A stretch of 16,460 nucleotides of DNA, taken from assembly GCA_005223375.1 (NCBI GenBank), contig RXOD01005018.1, forward strand, positions 1 to 16,460, in the 5' to 3' direction. Under the pieces are notes generated by a model. The model was given only the letters and a program-made list of their open reading frames with translations, searched no databases and was not told the origin of the DNA. Source of the stretch: Amoebophrya sp. AT5.2 (Eukaryota; Sar; Dinophyceae; Syndiniales; Amoebophryaceae). Numbering within the stretch: position 1 is the stretch's first letter; every line of letters starts with the position of its first letter. A program made the position numbers and the translations under genes. Of the stretch, positions 6,630 to 14,995 are shown piece after piece.

Positions 6630-9600
6630 TCATTCGCCATGTTGATACAACCCATTCCATCCGCCCGTCCCCGCCAACATCGGCTCCGTGATAATGAGCT
6701 CTAAAACCAAGCTTCTGGCTGCCTTCATCTGGAAAAACATCTCGTCCAGGTCGCGACGGATGTCGTTCACGGCGGAGATGTAGATCTCCTTCCCCCACTC
6801 CAAAGACTGCTGATAGGACGGAAGAATCCGCCGCAGCGCGTTCTCGAAGTACCTGTCAAGTCGTGTGTTTTTTTGTACGTCGGTCCTTATTGTTGTAGCT
6901 GCATTTCCTTTTGTATGATCATCACTCCTATTGAAAGAAAGAGAAACATCGACATCCAGCATGTGGATACCATGTAGAATAAAACAGCACTTCTAATGTA
7001 TCTACCCGTGCCTGGTCATTTTTTTCACCAGCAAGGCGGGTCGGAGCAGATGTCCCTCCTAGTGTGGCAGATGCGAGCAGATGTCCATGACGTTGGCGCT
7101 GTACAGGCGGTCTCGGACCAACTTAAGGGGGGTCACAAAACGAGAAAGAGAAACCGCGCAGGACAAGGGTAGTTGGTAGCTGGGCTCAAACCACCAAGAC
7201 CAACTGGCCGATACTGGAAAAGGCCGGCGCTGGTCCGACGACATTGCCAGAACCGGCAAAGAAAAGGGAGGCGATGCTACAACAAACAACAAACGAAACA
7301 GATGAAAACGATGTATGTACCCGTGCCTGGTCATTTTTTTCACCAGCAAGGCGGGTCGCAGCAGCACGTTCGTGTTGCAGATGTCCATGACGTTGGCGCT
7401 GTACAGGCGGCATTTGGATTTCTGGAAGGTGCACCCCACGTCCCCGTCCCGGTCGTCTGGGTACTTGTCGATTACCAACTGAAAAACCTTCTCCGCCACA
7501 ATCGCCCGCACCGAGTCCGACACCGGTTCGAAGGAAACCGGCTCAATCTTTCCCATGTAGTTGGAGGAGGAGGTCGCACTTGATGGCTCGGACTCCTTCT
7601 GCGAGGAGAGATGAATACGCGAGGACGTCGGAGGTCTGACGAGATGAGCTTCTCCTTGGTATAATCTCGGTCGCGAATTCATCTCGTCCCCTGAAGATGG
7701 TCCTCTGCGCTCTCGTCCCTGGTTTTTTCCGCCTTCGCCGCGCTCTCCTACTCTATTTACCCTCCGCGGTCTGTTTCTCGTTCTCCTGGAGCTGTGACTC
7801 CTAGCGCCACTCCCCATCGGCTCCACCCAGCGGTGCGGGCTTGGGGAGCGGACGTGGCGCGGCGAACCTCCGTTCTCGTCCAGCAACACGTCAGCGACAT
7901 CATCCACTTCACGACCGTCTTGCCGATCACCGCCACGAGGACGTCTACTGCGGTCATGTTGATGTTGTGGCATCGGTTCTCGTCCACGACGCTCCTCGAT
8001 AACGTCCGACTCATCATCTTGGGACGAGGCACTTCTTCCGCTACGCCCCGACGGCGACGACTCGGTGTAGGAGCAGCTTTTGTCGTGATAGCGGTCGTGG
8101 TGCCTTTTCCGTCTGGCGCTCCTCGGCGACGCGGCAGTGGCAGCGTCCTTGTTTAGGAGGGACGCCTGGAGCAGGTCGAGTTGCTTCGCCAGCATCTCCT
8201 TCGTCGAGTTCAGGCTTTGAAGGAACGCATCCACCGAATTGCTGTTCTTGTTCATCTTCGCGGCAGTCGTATTGCTACTTGCTCCCGCATGCCGATCAAC
8301 ATTTTCTCCTGGGACGTCGACGGGTGCTCTGACAGGAGCAGGCATTTGCTGTTTATTTGCTTTTGCAGTTGTTCTTTTCACAGCGGAGGAGGTGGACGAG
8401 GAAATTTCGTCGATGTCCAAATCCAGGTTTTGTGCCAGCACCTGCAGCGACGCGTTGATCCCCGACAGCGTCTGCTCGAAGGGATCGGCATTTGCACTTG
8501 CTGGAGGCTGGAGGTAGGACTCCTCCTCACCGTCTCTCTCTCCCACGTCGTCCCCACAAGAACTCTCTACTTGATGTTTTTCCGCAAGTTGCAACGCGGC
8601 CTTGGAAATGAGATCCGGACTCTCACTTTGGCCCAAAGTGAAAGTCCGGACCTCATTTCCAAGGCCGCGTTGGGCTTGGTCCTCCAATAGTGTGAGTGTC
8701 CGCGGAGGGGCAGCACTACCACTATTCAACTGCACGATCCCGCTCCGGAACCCGTCCACGCAGGAGTGCCGCACCGTCCGCCCCCCAGCCTTCGTTGTAC
8801 AACTCGTTCCCGGCGCGCCGGGGAAACATGAGAATCTCCGCGACGCCGGCGTAGCTCCACCTTGCCCACTTGAAAAGGACAGTGTAGAATTCTCTGGCGC
8901 TCGCGGTTGTAGCTGTTGCGAGCCACCGACGGGTACTGCGGCGCCGAGCCCGGACAGATGACTGGCGAGCGAATTCGAATTCCCCCCTCCTGAAGTGGAG
9001 GGGAAGCACACGCTGTTCTTCGGCGCGGCCGGGGGATGTGCACTGCCTAGAAGTGGGAGGTGGAAGTTGGCACTCGAATTTGTTCCGGCGTTTTTGATTA
9101 TAGCGACTGGCGGAGGAGCGGGCTGTCCGTTTACTGGCGTGCTGGCGGGCGGCGCACACATCTGTCCTCTTGGCAAAAGTAGGGAGCCGCCGGTAGTACC
9201 TCCCATAGTTGTACCTTCCCCAGAAGAAGAAGTAGTGATCAGCAAGCTCGCCTTTCTCTTCCGGTCGATTTCCTGCTTCAAGGATTGGAAGAAACCGGGC
9301 TCCAGCTGCTCTGCCGACGACATGTTGTCGTCTTTGCTCTTCGCATTCAAGATGTCTCTCTCCCGCTGCTGCTTGGTTTGTTTCGCGTGGTCCTGTTTCC
9401 GAAGCCCGGTGGTGCAGAAAGACTGCGCCCTGGAATTGCGGAAGGCGGCCTTCATAGCCGCCGGACTCTTGCTGGTATTGGAGGTAAGTTCTTCGCTGGT
9501 GATGACGGGGAAAGAATCCGCGCGCTCGGCCGCGTCCGCGTCGGACCCTTCGTCCGCTTCGGGCTCGGCCGCTTCCGCGCCGCGGGGGCTCGGCGGGGGT

Positions 9601-10180
9601 ACCAAACCTGTAGTTGGCGCCCCCGCGGCATTCCCAGTCGTGTTTGTGATATTGATGGAGAAAACTGGGGCTACTTCTGGCACAGAATTTTCCTTCTCCC
9701 CTCCTGAGGAGCTCTGCTCCGCGGCGCTGCCTGGGTCCGCGTCGAGTGCATTTTCTTCCTCGTCCTCTTCATCTTTCTCCGACAATAATTCGAGTCCTTC
9801 GTCTATCAATGCTTCTTCAACCGCTCCCTCCATGTCTGCAGCCTCCAGTATCACCGGGGGATCGTTGAAAATTCCGCGCCCCCGCATTGTGTTTTTTCCC
9901 CCAATCCATCCCAAGCCATTCTTGAGATCACCTTTCGCATTGGCATCCCCTTTCCCACCTCCACCGCCTCCGACGAGCACTTGTTTCGACAGTCGGTGCG
10001 CCTCCAGGGCGGTCGCCGCAGCAAAACTGCGGCTGCGACTATTCTTGAATTGTTGCCGGAAAGCGTTGCCCCGCTCGTCCTCGTCTTCCCCGTCGCGCAT
10101 GCGAAAGGAAGACTCGGAGAAAACGAAACTTTTCTTCGGCTTGCGGGTAGAAGACGAGGCGGTTGCAGCGGATGAGGGAT
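6630..10180 (-). CDS. C-terminal part (exons 4-5) of a giant disordered, phospho/RS-rich protein
   Basis: Exon 4 runs from about 10180 to 7321 and exon 5 from 6852 to 6630 (stop TGA). They join across a phase-2 GT-AG intron, giving ...KKMTRHGYFENALRR... This half is about 1,027 residues. It has an acidic stretch (EKDEEDEEEN), a Gly run, two copies of a basic Ser motif (FKNSRSRSF and FRNSRAQSF) that look like basophilic kinase sites, then an Arg/Ser/Asp-rich region. The last 150 residues are the only globular-looking part (AEKVFQLVIDKYPDD, SLEWGKEIYISAVNDIRRDL), helical and unrecognised. The frame remains open upstream to a Met at 10379, but that Met lies in an inserted element and is probably not the start. 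Most likely this continues the gene that begins at 13998, because all five exons join in frame. Function unknown; RS-like content hints at RNA processing, weakly. Confidence 0.55.
6853..7320 (-). other. Last intron of the giant gene (GT-AG, 468 nt), carrying an exon echo
   Basis: Exon 4 ends CACGG and the intron begins GTACATACAT. It ends CTTGACAG before GTACTTCG. GGTAC is repeated at both edges, so the start of the intron equals the start of the next exon. Splicing keeps the frame. Most of the intron is also open in the exon 4 frame (to 7059), so retention would add about 85 residues and a stop. Confidence 0.55.
6996..7110 (-). repeat. Exon echo in the last intron of the giant gene
   Basis: Two blocks copy the 3' end of exon 4 in direct orientation: 6996-7043 matches 7311-7358 at 47 of 48 bases, and 7077-7110 matches 7377-7410 perfectly. 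Between the blocks the copy differs in sequence and is longer, and it carries an in-frame stop (7061-7059). The copy includes the first few bases of the intron as well as exon sequence. The near identity indicates a recent duplication. Confidence 0.9.
8592..8672. repeat. 81-bp near-perfect palindrome inside exon 4
   Basis: Two 40-nt arms flank a single central base (8632) and differ at only two positions. The arms begin CAACGCGGCCTTGG and end CCAAGGCCGCGTTG. The length is exactly 27 codons and the frame stays open, so the palindrome is translated: GNEVRTFTLG on one arm, then SESPDLISKAAL. The plus strand reads almost the same peptide. It would form a very stable hairpin in DNA or mRNA. Confidence 0.9.
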
Positions 10181-10233
10181 CTTTTTCCCGTTCATCTGGA
10201 GGCGGTCCGGGTGCGCCGCCGCGTGAAACAAGA
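10148..10233 (-). repeat. Direct repeat copy flanking the 10.2-10.6 kb element (exon 4 side)
   Basis: 10148-10185 is identical to 10643-10680 over 38 bases. 10189-10233 matches 10717-10761 at 43 of 45. The upstream copy has about 36 extra bases between the two blocks. Both offsets (495 and 528) are multiples of three, so frame is kept whichever copy is used. Confidence 0.9.
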
Positions 10234-10705
10234 GAATTAGAGGGTGCAAAGTCACATATCTCCCAGCATTTTCCAAAAAGAAGCGCTGCACCTTCGGGCA
10301 CAATCAGTAATAGACGAGACTGCCAGACCTTGAGGGTCTGGGCACGACTAACGGGCTCCAGCCTTAGACTTTTACACATCTTGGGTAAATTCCGGCGAAT
10401 CGCATATCTGTCTTTCCGATATGGACGTAATTACACACCCACCTACAGACGCGGCGACCTATCGCTTATTAGAGATATGCGATTACTTCCAGGCATCCCG
10501 ACCTGAAGATAGGATGCGCGATATTACCCCCGGAATGGGACGCCACCTCCTGGAGACACGCCCCAGTGCGATCGCGCCTACTTCGAGCAACCAGATAAGA
10601 ATTGTGGATATGCTTAAAAATATGCGACTTTCCACCACTTAATAGAAGACGAGGCGGTTGCAGCGGATGAGGGATCTTTTGAAGGGTTCGTCGCCGTAGC
10701 GATAC
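10181..10705 (-). other. Candidate third intron of the giant gene (GT-AG, 525 nt)
   Basis: Exon 3 ends CGGTTCG with GTATCGC following. Exon 4 starts after GGGAAAAAG. The join makes RF|DPSSAATASSS in frame (phase 1) and removes the inserted element together with one partial copy of each flanking repeat. Because the flanks are duplicated, several other junctions also keep the frame, so the exact sites are uncertain. Confidence 0.35.
10244..10635. mobile_element. 392-bp MITE-like element with 31-32-nt TIRs, inserted between long direct repeats
   Basis: The ends are imperfect inverted repeats: 10244-10275 (core AAAGTCACATAT) and, inverted, 10605-10635 (core AAAGTCGCATAT), about three quarters identical with one gap. 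Inside, a perfect 12-bp inverted repeat (AATCGCATATCT at 10398-10409, complement at 10473-10484) reuses the same CGCATAT word. There is no coding capacity for a transposase. It sits inside the proposed intron 10705-10181, with partial copies of the exon on both sides. Confidence 0.6.
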
Positions 10706-10761
10706 CGAACCGCTGACGTTCATCTGGAGGCGGTGCGGGCGCGCCGCCGCGTGAAACAAGA
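10643..10761 (-). repeat. Direct repeat copy flanking the 10.2-10.6 kb element (exon 3 side)
   Basis: This is the partner of 10148-10233. It carries an extra stretch of about 36 bases (10681-10716) in which the proposed donor GTATCGC lies. It reads LVSRGGAPAPPPDER and DPSSAATASSS, the same peptide as the other copy, then runs into a stop within the element. Confidence 0.9.
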
Positions 10762-13700
10762 ATGCCGGAGTTGGACGTCGAAGACTCCGACTTCGCACCC
10801 TGGGTCGTGTGGAAAGAACCTGGCGTTCAAATAATGAAAAATGGGACTGCCAACATAAAAATCAAAATTTTGATCCGCCATCGTACACCAATGAACTCAC
10901 AATGGTACTACTCGCCACTGTCGCTGTTCCGCTCAGCCGCTGTTCCACGGTTCCCGGACTCGATATTTGCATGGACTGCAGCCCCCCGCCATCATTTTCC
11001 CCCTCCGCCAGATCATCTGAGTGGATGTGCTCAGCTCCCCCGGAAGTACAGCTCCCCCCCTCTACTTCGAACGCCGGAAAGGTCTGCGCCACGTTCCTCG
11101 TTTCTTTTCCCAGCGAAAGCATCTCGGCGAGTAGCTCGTCAGGGAGGTCGCGCGGGTCGGTGTCTAGCAAGTTGTTCGCCTCCATCTGCTCGAGTAGGAT
11201 GCGCGACGCAGCCTCGGAGAGGTTGTTCAGGCGCGCGGAGCTGTTTGTAAACTGCTGCGAGGACGTGGGGGCGCGGGTCCTGACGGTGACGAGGAGATAG
11301 AACGATAAATTTCAATGGCTGGTGTTCTCGCGGGGGCGAGAATGCTGAACGCCGCGGGGAGGAGAATCGAGGAATCTGATCGATGGTAGAACCGAAACTC
11401 TACCTGGTTGTACTCTCTCATGCAATGAATCGCAATACGAATACAACTGCTGCACTGATTTCTCAAGTACCCATCCGCCGGCGAGTCGCCGTCTCCGCGC
11501 TCTTTGGACGGCCGCTTCTGCGTTTTCGCCGAAAGCAGCGTCGTATCCTGTGGCGCGTTGAAGGACGTCGGGCTGTAGCGATTCATCTTCGGCAGCTGAT
11601 TGTTTGCCGCATTCGACGGACTCGACCGCTTTCCCCCTTCTGAGAAGAAGTGGTCGTCGCTCCCGTCTAGATCTCGATCTTCCGTAACCAACGCCGCCCC
11701 TTCGCCTTCCGCTCGCCCCCGAAAACTGCTGGAGCCCAGCGTGTCTTTGTTGCTTTTCTTGCTGTTTGTCAACTGGTCCTCGAGCAAAAGCGGGTTTATG
11801 TCGCGATGGAAAAGCGACACGCGATGACTGAAATCGATTTGCGGAGCAGCTTCGAGGGATGCCGCCGGGGCTGCCGAATCCAAATCGTCGTCGTCTGCCA
11901 CGAGCGCTCCACCTTCATCATCAGAATAGCCGGAGGCGCTGCTCTCCGCATCCTTCCTCCTTGTTTTTGGAGCTACTTTCCTCGACAGAGGTCTGACTGC
12001 CTTCACCCCATCCGAGCTGCCGCCTTTAGTTTTCGAGGATGTTCTTGCAGCTACCCCTTTATTTTCCACCATCGATCCTGGCTGCATGAAGCCATCCAGG
12101 AAGGGCGTGACAGTGGCGCGAATCTCGTCGTCGTTGTCGTTGATTGCGAAGTCGCACACGGACGACGAATAGAAAAAGGTGATCTTCTCGTCAGGGGCGG
12201 CTAGAATCCGCCCGGTTCTCGGCCCTCCTCCAAACCTCCCAGACTTCCCCTGATTTCTGTTTCTCCCCTCAACAGCGGCCCCCGCACCGTCGAGGAACCA
12301 GTCGACGTCGGCCGCGGTTTTAAACACGTTTGGACTCGTCGGGTCCTCGTGGAGGGAAATCGCTACTTTTTTCCCCCCCGACTGAAGGAGGAACTTGGTG
12401 CCCCCGCCAGGAGATGGAGACTGCTGAGACTGGCTGCTTGATGATCCAGGTACTGCCGGAGCTGCGACTTTCTCCAGCTCCTGCTGCAGGCTCTGCCGCC
12501 GCACAGCGGTCGCCCCGAGCGCGGCGACGAAGCTCTGCGCAATCCGCTCTTTCGACGACGCTTTGTTGTTCTTCGCCAGGATTTTCGCTTTCACGTCCTC
12601 CACCGAAACGTTGTAGGACACGTTTGCGTTTGGTTCAGTTTCACTACTCGTACCTTCCAACACCCCCTCCAGCGCCTCCTCCACGTCGTAGGCGTTTTCG
12701 AGGAGGTTACTCAGCGAGCTCATGTACACGTGTTTCAAAACGACGTTGCCGACCGCCTGCTCGGAAACGACTTTGCCGACCGCCTGCTCGGAAGCCATGG
12801 TCGCAGCTGCACTGTTCGTTTTTGATGCGATGGTTTTGTCACCGGGTCTGGTGACATCCACATCAGGTTCAGGAGCAGGACTATGTTCTTCGACACCATC
12901 AACTGGAGCGCTCCTGAAAGCCTCCCACTTTCCGCTTTTCCCCAGGACGTACCACAAGCCGTTCCCCCCCTGTCGATACGGCGTGTTGCCCACTATGCGT
13001 TTGTTTCCGTCTTTACTGAATACCGTGTCTGGAGGGGGAGATGCACATGCGTCCGCGGGAACAACATCAGCTCCACCTTGTTGATGTTGGGCCGCGCGGA
13101 CGTTTCTGTTCCCCACCCCAGGAGAAATTGGAGGCCTCGCAAACAAATGGTCCTGAACGGGGTCCACGGGGACGTAGCTCCGCGTGGAACAATCATGATA
13201 CTGGTGTCCTCGACCTCCCGCCGAGGCCACACCAGCAACCTCGGTGATGCAGTCGCCGTGCTCGATCGACTCCAGTTCCACAATGCTGTTTTTAGAACCG
13301 TCAAAACTTGCGTCGGCAGTGTGGTCTCGTCCTGCACAATTGTTCCCCGATATCGTAGTCCCCTGGTGTTCTTGTCCGGAAGTAGCCTTGTAGAACGAAA
13401 AAGACGAACCTCCCCGCGCTGGCGAGCCCTGTTCGATGGCGTCGAGAATTTTGGCGACGTCGTAGCGGCGCTTTTTCCGCTGCGCCAGCACCCGCTGGAC
13501 ACGTCGCTGCCGCTCGCTCGACGCCAGCTCAGATGCGTCTTTTGGGGAGAAGCTGCCTCCTGTTGCTGTTGTTGCAGACGTCGTCGCTGCTGCAGAAGTT
13601 CTCGTTGCGCTCGTGATTCCATTTATGCCCCTCTCCACCCGTTCGTCTGCGTCGCCTCCCACTTCTTCGCTCCCGGAGCCCACTATCCGGAAGCGCTCCG

Positions 13701-13998
13701 AAGTAGGCCCACCACCACCACCACCGGCAAGCAGCAAGCTCCTCGACGTTCCCGTGCGCCTCCCCGGGCTCTGGGCAAGCAGGATCTTGCGCGTACAGAT
13801 CGGCGTCATGTGCTCGTGCTTCGGCGTTTGGACACGCTTCTGCACCGACGACACCGGTTGGACCGATGTTGAGTCATGTTGCACCGATGGGGGGGCCGCC
13901 GCCGCGCGCTCCTTGCTCCGCGAGATGCTAGCGGGTAGCTCCGCCCGCGGATCGAGAGTGACCACCTCGGGAAACTGCGACCCCCGGTCAGCCAGCAT
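10706..13998 (-). CDS. N-terminal part (exons 1-3) of the giant disordered protein
   Basis: Exons 13998-11471, 11279-10901 and 10799-10706 join through GT-AG introns (phase 2, then phase 0) into about 1,000 residues that continue in frame into 10180-6630. ATG 13998 is preceded by an in-frame TGA. Visible features are a Gly run near residue 90, a basic helix RRVQRVLAQRKKRR (about 160-190), a duplicated nonapeptide with SEQAVG (about 402-418), acidic patches (DDDDLD), and in exon 2 an amphipathic helical stretch (EAASRILLEQM, DELLAEMLSL). No known domain is recognised. High Ser/Gly/Ala content and scattered charge suggest a disordered scaffold. If the fusion with the downstream half is wrong, this part would end at the TAA at 10616-10614 after exon 3 runs into the element. 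Exon 2 alone is well supported, because its frame differs from exon 1 and splicing corrects it exactly. Confidence 0.55.
10800..10900 (-). other. Second intron of the giant gene (GT-AG, 101 nt)
   Basis: The donor GTGAGTTC is close to the eukaryotic consensus; the acceptor is CGACCCAG. Phase 0 on both sides. It removes the stop that closes exon 2 at 10862. Confidence 0.5.
11280..11470 (-). other. First intron of the giant gene (GT-AG, 191 nt)
   Basis: The donor is GATGG|GTACTTGAG, similar to the zinc-finger gene's GTACTTAAT. The acceptor is CACCGTCAG. Splicing moves from the exon 1 frame, which decays into Pro/Arg/Ser-rich text, to the frame of SSARLNNLSEAASR, phase 2. Confidence 0.6.
12746..12793 (-). 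repeat. 27-nt tandem duplication in the giant gene
   Basis: TTGCCGACCGCCTGCTCGGA occurs at 12746 and again at 12773 on the plus strand, a period of nine codons. The product is a repeated SEQAVG(K/N)VV. An in-frame, recent-looking duplication. Confidence 0.85.
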
Positions 13999-14995
13999 CC
14001 TCGAAGCGATCGATCACACCAAGTAGATGAGGAGCTGTCCTCGGGGCATATTGTTCATGATCTCATGAATGCGAGTGGTGGTGGCTGTCGAAGAGCAGCA
14101 TCAGCAACCGCGAGAGCTAGTAATCATGTGAGAACGACGACATCAACGACATCAACAGCCCTAGGTCGTGCTCTTACACTGACAACTAGCGCGAAATCGA
14201 AGCCAGTTATAGCTGCTTGATTCGGTATCCATGTCTTGTGGTAACTAATGGACGGGAAAAGTCAACTGGCACCGAACCCATCCAGCACCGAACCCATCCT
14301 CACGACCTTCCTGAATTCTTATTCGAAGAGAAAATGTGGGGGCGTTGCACGGACGAAAGGCGCGCATGGAAAGATAAACTGAAACATCAAAGTTCGTGTC
14401 ATCATACTGGAGTTTGCAAACAAAGAAATTATGGTCGTCCAGCGAAAGGCGGGAAAGATCACCAACTACATGGAAAAAGAAAATGCAATGACCGAAGAGA
14501 AACTGCCACCGAAACCAAAGCCAGAGTCAGTGTGAAAGGATAGACCTTCACGACCAAAACGCCCACAGGCAAAGGAAGCAGGTAGCTCAGTAGACTCACG
14601 ACCTCTGAGAAGAAAAAACACAGCAGAAAAAAGACCACCGCGAAAAAAGTCCACAGCAGAAGGGGGACCACCGCAGAAAAAACACGACGGCCAAATCAAT
14701 GTTGAGCTTCGTTCGGTATTCCTTCGCGGAAAAGGAAAATCTGCATCTTTCTTTGGTGGGCTTCGGCTTCGTATCGATCTCGCGAGTGCGATGCGCGATG
14801 CGCCGCCGCGGTAGAAGATGAAGTTCTTGGAAAAACAGTTCTGCTTTTGCAACTCATCGTACAACGTACACATCATTCACAGGCGCCTTCGTCCTTGTTA
14901 GCAGCATTTCAGCTAGAAGGCTTCATCCAGATCCAATTTTTCTATCGCTAGATTTACAGGCCTCTTGCGCCACTTCTCTCATGTATGACAAACGC
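13999..14995. other. 1-kb region between the giant gene and the unknown two-exon gene
   Basis: No confident gene. It must hold the 5' UTR and promoter of the gene starting at 13998 and the 3' UTR of the gene ending at 14996. Near 14270-14300 a 16-base unit containing CACCGAACCCATCC is repeated in tandem. Several plus-strand stretches look coding (see 14388-14813). Confidence 0.5.
14388..14813 (+). pseudogene. Plus-strand coding-like segments, Lys/Pro-rich (short gene or remnant)
   Basis: One frame reads RVIILEFANKEIMVVQRKAG...LPPKPKPES to a stop at 14538. A second reads AKEAGSSVDSRPLRRKN...RPPRKKS and ends at TAG 14811-14813. A GTGTGAAAGG donor and a CACAG acceptor between them would join the frames in phase 0 but make an intron of only about 41 nt. 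Upstream, a third frame (HDLPEFLFEEKMWGRC) also looks coding but needs another shift. Either a small spliced gene or a decayed one; I cannot tell which, and I recognise no family. Confidence 0.25.

Noticed and set aside
6630..6962. 110-residue minus-strand frame as a separate small gene
   Set aside because: Its first part is intronic. Only 6852-6630 continues the upstream exon in frame across a GT-AG junction.
7059..10379. Single 1,106-residue minus-strand frame taken as a complete gene
   Set aside because: Its first Met (10379) lies in a TIR element. Its last 85 residues lie in an intron and include a degenerate copy of its own exon before the stop.
8995..10506. 503-residue plus-strand open frame
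   Set aside because: It is antisense to the better-supported minus-strand exon. Its Ser/Ala/Pro-rich text is what the reverse of a GC-rich low-complexity frame gives, and part of it crosses the inserted element.
12883..13872. 329-residue plus-strand frame
   Set aside because: Antisense to exon 1 of the giant gene, with no domain and no plausible splice context.
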